DNA of 10,270 bases from assembly GCA_015661935.1 (NCBI GenBank), contig DQVD01000431.1, positions 1 through 10,270 of the forward strand, read 5' to 3'. The DNA comes from Desulfocapsa sulfexigens. GTDB lineage: Bacteria > Desulfobacterota > Desulfobulbia > Desulfobulbales > Desulfocapsaceae. Position 1 is the first letter of the stretch. Each line of letters opens with the position of its first letter. Shown piece by piece: positions 6,072 to 10,270 of the stretch. The position numbers and the translations under genes are program-made. A model generated the notes under the pieces. The model was not told the origin of the DNA. It saw only the letters and a program-made list of their open reading frames with translations, and did no database searches.

Positions 6072-7934
6072 ATGAAAGATCTTATTACATCAATATTCAA
6101 TATTTTTCGCTGGATCGGGCGATTCCTTACCGGATTCAGAAATTTCACTTTAAATCTTCTCTTTCTGGCAGTGCTCATTTTCCTGTTCACTTCACTGAGC
6201 TCATATTCTCCTGAGATAACCCCACAAGTATCCAACGGCGGAGCCCTGCTATTGAGTCTATCCGGTAATATCGTAGAAGAAAAACAAGCCAGTGACCCTT
6301 TCACCACAGCAATAAATGATAAACTAGGGTTCGATTCCCTGCCCACAGAGACCCTGTTCCAGGATATTCTAGATGCTATTGATGCCGCTGCCACTGATGA
6401 CAATATAAGCTCCATTCTCCTTGATCTCAGCAAATTGGGATCCGTGGGACTAAACCAGCTTCAAACCATAGGTGCCGCATTAACAGAATTTAAGACCAGT
6501 GGCAAAAAAGTTATTGCCGCTGAAGATTTCTATAACCAAAAGGCCTACTATCTGGCGAGTTTTGCTGATGAAATCTATTTAAACCCCATGGGTGGTGTTG
6601 ACTTACACGGGATCGGAGCCTTTCGACTCTACTTTAAAGATGCCATCGATAAGCTGAGAATTAACTATAATATCTTTCGTGTTGGCACCTTCAAATCAGC
6701 CCTGGAACCGGTTATGCGTAATTCCATGTCTGTTCATGCAAGAACTCAAAACCTCAGCTGGCTCACACCACTTTGGGAGTCCATCACCACAGATATTATA
6801 AGAGAGCGAGAACTGAGTCTGGACAGCATCAATATTTATACGGAAAATATTGCATCAGAACTTGCCACCGCTGGAGGTGACACAGCCAGGCTTGCACTGG
6901 AAGCAGGATTGGTTGACGGCTTAAAAAATCGTGAAGAATTACGAAATCTTCTTGTAAAACATAATGGACAAAATGGAAAAGGTGAGTTCAAGCACATAGC
7001 ACTAAACGATTATCTGAACACCATCTCCCGTTCTTTCGTTGAGCCTCCCGACGGTAATGGTTCCGTTGGTATTATTATTGCTGAAGGGGCCATCATGAAT
7101 GGAAAACAACCCGTTGGCTTTATAGGTGGGGACTCATTAGCGCTCCTGATACGTAAAGCCAGACTGAACTCAAATATTAATGCGATTGTACTGCGAGTTG
7201 TTTCAGGAGGAGGTTCTGTTTTTGCCTCTGAGTTAATTCGACAGGAGATTCTCGAATATAAAAAGACAGGCAAGCCCATTGTCATTTCCATGGGCTCAAT
7301 GGCAGCCTCCGGAGGATACTGGATCGCAGCAGATGCTGATGAAATATGGGCATCCCCCGTAACACTTACCGGTTCCATCGGAATATTTGCAGCCATTCCC
7401 ACCTTCGAAAACTCACTCTCAGAGCTTGGTATTTACAGCGATGGGGTTGGAACAACCAGCCTTGCGGCAGCACTAGATCTAAGCCGTCCTCTGGCACCCC
7501 TGTTAAAAGAGGCCATAGGAATCAGCCTTCATCATGGCTATGATCAGTTCTTAAACATCGTAGCCAATGGACGCTCAATTGAAATGCAACAAGTAAGGGA
7601 AATCGCCGATGGTAAAGTGTATGACGGACAAAGTGCCCTGGATCTTGGCCTTGTGGATAAACTGGGAACCCTTGAAGATGCCATTGCCTCAGCGGCATCT
7701 CTTTCCGGACTTGCTGAGTACAAAGCTTGCTATATAAGCCGCCCTCTTACAGTTAAGGAAGAATTATTCAAAATGTTTTCCGGGAAAGTTGCTCACTTAT
7801 TTGCTTCCAGTACTTTTCCACCCTCTGTGCTCACAGCAATCAGTCGCCTGGTGACACCAATTCGGGAGATCATGCTTTTCAATGACCCAAAAGGATTATA
7901 TGCCCATAGCATGATTCATGATTTTTCAATTTAA
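6072..7934 (+). CDS. sppA: Signal peptide peptidase SppA, 67K type
   Basis: A 620-residue protein matching the two-domain SppA of E. coli (618 residues). This inner-membrane, periplasm-facing serine protease degrades cleaved signal peptides. One N-terminal membrane segment (about 26-42) anchors it. The first peptidase-S49 domain (about 56-300) contains the general base Lys208 in F202-R-V-G-T-F-K208-S-A. The second (about 330-550) contains the nucleophile Ser413 in M410-A-A-S413-G-G-Y-W. The conserved TLTGSIGIF follows, then the C-terminal GKVYDGQSALDLGLVDKLG. The Ser/Lys dyad is therefore complete. One departure is S378-G-G-G-S where E. coli has SPGGS, preceded by Val-Val in place of Val-Asn. 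ATG 6072 is the family-type start (MKDLITSIFNIFRWIGRFL) and has no visible Shine-Dalgarno. The gene stands apart from dinB, separated by the 111-bp hairpin. Confidence 0.95.
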   Translation: MKDLITSIFNIFRWIGRFLTGFRNFTLNLLFLAVLIFLFTSLSSYSPEITPQVSNGGALLLSLSGNIVEEKQASDPFTTAINDKLGFDSLPTETLFQDILDAIDAAATDDNISSILLDLSKLGSVGLNQLQTIGAALTEFKTSGKKVIAAEDFYNQKAYYLASFADEIYLNPMGGVDLHGIGAFRLYFKDAIDKLRINYNIFRVGTFKSALEPVMRNSMSVHARTQNLSWLTPLWESITTDIIRERELSLDSINIYTENIASELATAGGDTARLALEAGLVDGLKNREELRNLLVKHNGQNGKGEFKHIALNDYLNTISRSFVEPPDGNGSVGIIIAEGAIMNGKQPVGFIGGDSLALLIRKARLNSNINAIVLRVVSGGGSVFASELIRQEILEYKKTGKPIVISMGSMAASGGYWIAADADEIWASPVTLTGSIGIFAAIPTFENSLSELGIYSDGVGTTSLAAALDLSRPLAPLLKEAIGISLHHGYDQFLNIVANGRSIEMQQVREIADGKVYDGQSALDLGLVDKLGTLEDAIASAASLSGLAEYKACYISRPLTVKEELFKMFSGKVAHLFASSTFPPSVLTAISRLVTPIREIMLFNDPKGLYAHSMIHDFSI

Positions 7935-7944
7935 ATCTATAAAG

Positions 7945-7973
7945 TTTGCGGTTTTGCCGGAATAGTTTTTTTT
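7945..7973 (+). terminator. Possible weak intrinsic terminator after sppA
   Basis: A short GC hairpin (CGG-TTTTG-CCG) in the segment starting near 7945 is followed by eight T at 7966-7973, shortly after the sppA stop. The stem is only three strong pairs with possible flanking pairs, so termination would be weak. The T-run and the position are the main support. Confidence 0.25.
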
Positions 7974-8029
7974 GAGCGAGCCCCATGATCTCGAAATCAT
8001 TCAATTTTTCAATAAGGAGCCAAAGTATC

Positions 8030-8402
8030 ATGAAATATTCGTCCCTGCTTCTATCCTGTATTATTGTACTTTGTGTATCTGTTCCAAACAGCTTTGCAGC
8101 AGGTACTCTCATTGTTTCCGGCCCCCCCAAAGCACCGCCTGTTGTTTGGGAAGAATATAAAAAAACTCGTGGGTGTTGGACCGGACATTGTCAAATCCAT
8201 TCTTACAGAACTAACCCTGTTCAGGAAGAAAGGCAGTTCACAGGATAAGTGCCTTATCATTTCCTGGAGAGGCACTGCTAAACTTTTACGTTTCGTGATT
8301 AGACTTAATAAAAACAAGAAACCACAGCTAAATCGGGCGTTCAGCTCTCCTACCGAACAACCTGGTAACCCTTTTATTATCTTTCCATATGCAATTTACT
8401 GA
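8030..8402 (+). pseudogene. Decayed secreted solute-binding protein (SBP family 3-like) remnant
   Basis: ATG 8030 has a good ribosome binding site (AAGGAG at 8014-8019) and opens a signal peptide (MKYSSLLLSCIIVLCVSVPN, then SFA-AG). After it comes GTLIVSGPPKAPPVVWEEYK, which resembles the start of family-3 ABC substrate-binding proteins. The run of seven A at 8159-8165 breaks the frame. Dropping one A lets it continue as KKLVGVGPDIVKSILTEL, the expected next motif. The starting frame stops at 8246-8248. Later sequence is more decayed, though a stretch near the end (AFSSPTEQPGNPFIIF) again looks like the family. The whole remnant spans about 120 residues, about half the family length (usually 220-260), so there is internal loss as well. 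The family call rests on short motifs. Without a partner permease nearby, the lost substrate cannot be guessed. Confidence 0.6.
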
Positions 8403-9366
8403 TATCATCCCACAACTCTGGCCCAGCCTGATCTGGCCCCTTCTTCGCTTGATTTTCTTTATCTCCATAGGTCTGCTTGTTGCCAACTTTATTGAATCCC
8501 TGAACTGGACCAGCAGGATTGCGACTTTGGCGCGGCCACTTATTCGACTTGGCAATCTCTCGGAAACTGCAGGTGCGTCTTTTTCAATGGCACTGTTTTC
8601 AGGAGTGTCTGCCAATACCATGCTGTCTGAAGCATACGAGAAAAAAACTATCCTCAAAAAAGAACTTATTCTGTCAAATCTCTTTAATAGCCTGCCAACC
8701 TACTTTCTCCACCTTCCGACAGTCTTTTTTATTACAGCTCCACTAATAAAAGGGGCTGCATTTATTTATGTGGGACTCACCTTTGGAGCAGCTATTTTCC
8801 GTACTGTTTCCATTGTTCTTTTAAGCCGTTTTCTTCTGCCTGCTGTTGACAACCCCATATCTCAACAAAAAGAAGCAGACGAGCAGAAAAAGAAGGGCAT
8901 TGATTGGAAGGGAGCCTTTAAAAAGAGCTGGAAACGCTTTAAGAAACGAATTCGTAAAATAATCAAATATACTGTTCCCATCTATATTCTGGTTTTTCTT
9001 ATGCACCGGGGTGGGATATTTGATGTCCTTGAAAGCGGAATGGCAGAGTATCTTTCTTTTCTGACATGGCTGACTCCACAATCCATGGGAATTATTACGC
9101 TCCATATTGCGGCAGAATTCACAGCAGGACTTGCTGTTGCTGGTGCACTGCTGCAGGAAGGAAGCATGACCTACAGGGAAGTTGTACTGGCACTACTGGT
9201 GGGGAATGTACTTTCATCTCCGGTGCGGGCAATTCGGCATCAATTCCCCTATTATGCAGGAATTTTTCAACCGAAAATGGCAGCGGAACTGATTGTGTAT
9301 AACCAGGTATTTCGCGTTGGAAGCCTGATTCTTATGGGTTGTATTTATTTTCTCGTGACAGCATAA
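8389..9366 (+). CDS. Nucleoside-recognition (Gate) domain membrane protein
   Basis: A 325-residue integral membrane protein with two Gate (nucleoside recognition) domains. The N-terminal half has a first helix at about 18-38, the loop SMALFSGVSANTMLSEAYEK (66-85), then helices around 108-132 and 134-150. A strongly basic cytoplasmic-type linker follows (about 160-193, with FKKSWKRFKKRIRK). The C-terminal half has helices near 194-206 and 232-255 and the conserved block LLVGNVLSSPVRAIRHQFPY (269-288), then the final helix 309-323. Relatives are annotated as nucleoside-recognition proteins or spore-maturation-like proteins and occur in non-sporing anaerobes; the transported or sensed ligand is unknown. 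ATG 8389 lies 14 bp inside the upstream pseudogene and has no clear Shine-Dalgarno. Its 3' end faces the minus-strand TPM operon across 77 bp, where I see no convincing terminator. Confidence 0.82.
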   Translation: MQFTDIIPQLWPSLIWPLLRLIFFISIGLLVANFIESLNWTSRIATLARPLIRLGNLSETAGASFSMALFSGVSANTMLSEAYEKKTILKKELILSNLFNSLPTYFLHLPTVFFITAPLIKGAAFIYVGLTFGAAIFRTVSIVLLSRFLLPAVDNPISQQKEADEQKKKGIDWKGAFKKSWKRFKKRIRKIIKYTVPIYILVFLMHRGGIFDVLESGMAEYLSFLTWLTPQSMGIITLHIAAEFTAGLAVAGALLQEGSMTYREVVLALLVGNVLSSPVRAIRHQFPYYAGIFQPKMAAELIVYNQVFRVGSLILMGCIYFLVTA

Positions 9367-9443
9367 GCCAAACACTCATTAGACGCCTGGGAATTTCCAT
9401 AATTTATTATTCCTCTATTCGAGCATAAACAAATTTCGCAAGA

Positions 9444-10100
9444 TCACCGAATGATAAGATCATGCAATTCATTTATATCACCATCCTGAATAGGAAATTC
9501 TTTCTCCAGGATGTCCCCTATCATCGTAATCGCCTCACAAAGGGCCTGACACTGTTTCTTTTTACGAATCCCGTTTGTTATAACAGCCACAGCTTCTTCC
9601 CATCGCTCATGGGGAATACGTTCACTGATACCGCTATCTGCAATAACCCAGGCACGGTGTTCAAGAATAGAGATAAAAATCAGAATTCCATTTGCATCCT
9701 TTGTCTTGTAAAGCTCTTCGGTAAAAAATGCAGCAAATGCAGAATTCTGAACCTCTGTATCCATCTCATCAGCAAAAAGACAAAATCGCTTCAACCGTGG
9801 ATAACTGGAAATGAGGAACTGAACAATAAGAAAAACCGGAGTGCCAACTCCTAGAAAAACCCAAAGATTGCTGGATTCAAGCCAGAACATTCCAGCAATC
9901 AAAGGAGTCACAATAAGTGCTGTGAGTAACGCAACAAAAGCAGCGCCCCGGATGGCAGCAAGCGGATAAGAGTGGCTTTCACACACCAGCATGGGAACAA
10001 GTTCACCAGACGTTTTCAGCTCAGCCTTATGTACTGTTTCACAAATGCGTGTCTGTTCTTCTTTACTGAAAAACGATTGGGCCATGGATTTAATTTTCAT
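9444..10100 (-). CDS. TPM-domain membrane protein (second gene of the TPM pair)
   Basis: A 218-residue protein of the TPM (TLP18.3/Psb32/MOLO-1) superfamily, bacterial YgcG-related branch. The N-terminal part starts the domain (FFSKEEQTRICETVHKAELK, then TSGELVPMLV at 30-39). It is interrupted by two membrane helices at about 50-74 and 79-99, and resumes with FFTEELYKTKDANGILIFIS (125-144) and the typical E-H-R-x-W-V-I-A-D-S-G-I strand (147-158). A helical C-terminus follows (165-218). The insertion of two helices within the domain is characteristic of the smaller partner in lemA-TPM-TPM operons. The biochemical function is unknown; an envelope role is inferred. GGAGGA (minus strand, 10110-10115) is a strong ribosome binding site 9 bases before the ATG at 10100, inside the last codons of the upstream gene. 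A second in-frame ATG at 10085 is possible. Confidence 0.85.
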   Translation of the reverse strand: MKIKSMAQSFFSKEEQTRICETVHKAELKTSGELVPMLVCESHSYPLAAIRGAAFVALLTALIVTPLIAGMFWLESSNLWVFLGVGTPVFLIVQFLISSYPRLKRFCLFADEMDTEVQNSAFAAFFTEELYKTKDANGILIFISILEHRAWVIADSGISERIPHERWEEAVAVITNGIRKKKQCQALCEAITMIGDILEKEFPIQDGDINELHDLIIR

Positions 10101-10103
10101 TGT

Positions 10104-10270
10104 CTACCATCCTCCGGATGCACCGCCGCCGCCAAAACCACCACCGCCACCACCGAATCCACCTCCAAAACCTCCGGAAGATCGACCAACTCCTCCACCT
10201 CCCATATAGAACCCGCCCCCACCAGTACCAGAAGACATGGAGCTTACGAATAAACCACCAAAAATACCCA
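10104..10270 (-). CDS. TPM-domain protein, C-terminal end only (YgcG-like, Gly-rich tail)
   Basis: The last 54 residues of a protein whose 5' part lies beyond the window edge. It begins with a small hydrophobic piece (GIFGGLFVSSM), probably the end of a membrane segment. A tail of almost only Gly with Phe, Ser and Tyr follows, ending GGGGASGGW and TAG at 10104-10106. This glycine-rich end closing in GASG-x-W is the hallmark of YgcG-type TPM proteins: secreted TPM domain, one transmembrane helix, cytoplasmic Gly-rich tail. The stop is only three bases before the next start, so the two genes are translationally coupled. A lemA gene further upstream on the minus strand would be expected from known operons, but it is not in the window. 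Confidence 0.82.
   Translation of the reverse strand, partial: GIFGGLFVSSMSSGTGGGGFYMGGGGVGRSSGGFGGGFGGGGGGFGGGGASGGW
10110..10115 (-). promoter_or_regulatory. Shine-Dalgarno embedded in the upstream gene's Gly codons
   Basis: The codons GGA GGA for the penultimate glycines of the Gly-rich TPM protein spell GGAGGA, placed 9 bases before the downstream ATG. This decides ATG 10100 as the start and ties translation of the two genes together. Confidence 0.7.

Noticed and set aside
9389..9413. GGAAT/ATTCC inverted repeat between the Gate-domain gene and the TPM gene as a bidirectional terminator
   Set aside because: Five AT-rich pairs with a 14-nt loop and no T-tract.
9991..10209. Plus-strand proline-rich ORF opposite the TPM genes
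   Set aside because: It is the complement of the Gly-rich TPM tail; GGN codons read as CCN on the other strand.

Overview
The window looks like a chromosomal segment of a Gram-negative, moderately AT-rich bacterium. A member of the Desulfobacterota (Desulfobulbales-like sulfate or sulfur reducers) is the best guess. That guess rests on a tandem pair of outer-membrane-type lipoproteins with a FlgO domain, a small five-cysteine zinc-ribbon protein typical of anaerobes, an FNR/DNR/HcpR-like regulator without cysteines, and a nucleoside-recognition (Gate) membrane protein. Taxonomy is inferred from family knowledge, not from a marker gene.

Layout. Bases 244-3954 (+) run as thioredoxin-2-like protein, lipoprotein, FlgO-domain lipoprotein, a frameshifted gene, a 76-residue zinc-ribbon protein, and a periplasmic YafK/DpaA-type L,D-transpeptidase-family protein with a basic helical tail. 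Bases 3914-4573 (-) encode a Crp/Fnr-family regulator whose 3' end overlaps the transpeptidase gene by 41 bp. It diverges from dinB (DNA polymerase IV, 4684-5763, +) across a spacer that holds a perfect 7-bp palindrome lying on a plausible dinB promoter. A 111-bp hairpin-forming inverted repeat (5854-5964) separates dinB from sppA (67K-type signal peptide peptidase, 6072-7934, +). Next come the decayed remnant of a secreted family-3 solute-binding protein (8030-8402) and an intact Gate-domain membrane protein (8389-9366). The right end carries two minus-strand TPM-domain genes (9444-10270, the outer one cut by the window edge) in a tightly coupled operon.

Functional reading. The intact genes are mostly cell-envelope upkeep (two lipoproteins, L,D-transpeptidase family, SppA, TPM membrane proteins), plus thiol redox, one regulator and one translesion polymerase. 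No defence system, phage, CRISPR array, rRNA or tRNA was seen, and I see no clear new multi-gene system. The least ordinary content is non-coding or broken: a 102-bp REPIN/MITE-like element forming the 3' end of one lipoprotein gene and the leader of the next, the 111-bp hairpin, and two genes broken at or near short homopolymers. One of the breaks sits on a T TTT TTG slippery heptamer. Several genes (FlgO-domain, zinc ribbon, transpeptidase, dinB, sppA, Gate) lack a visible Shine-Dalgarno sequence.
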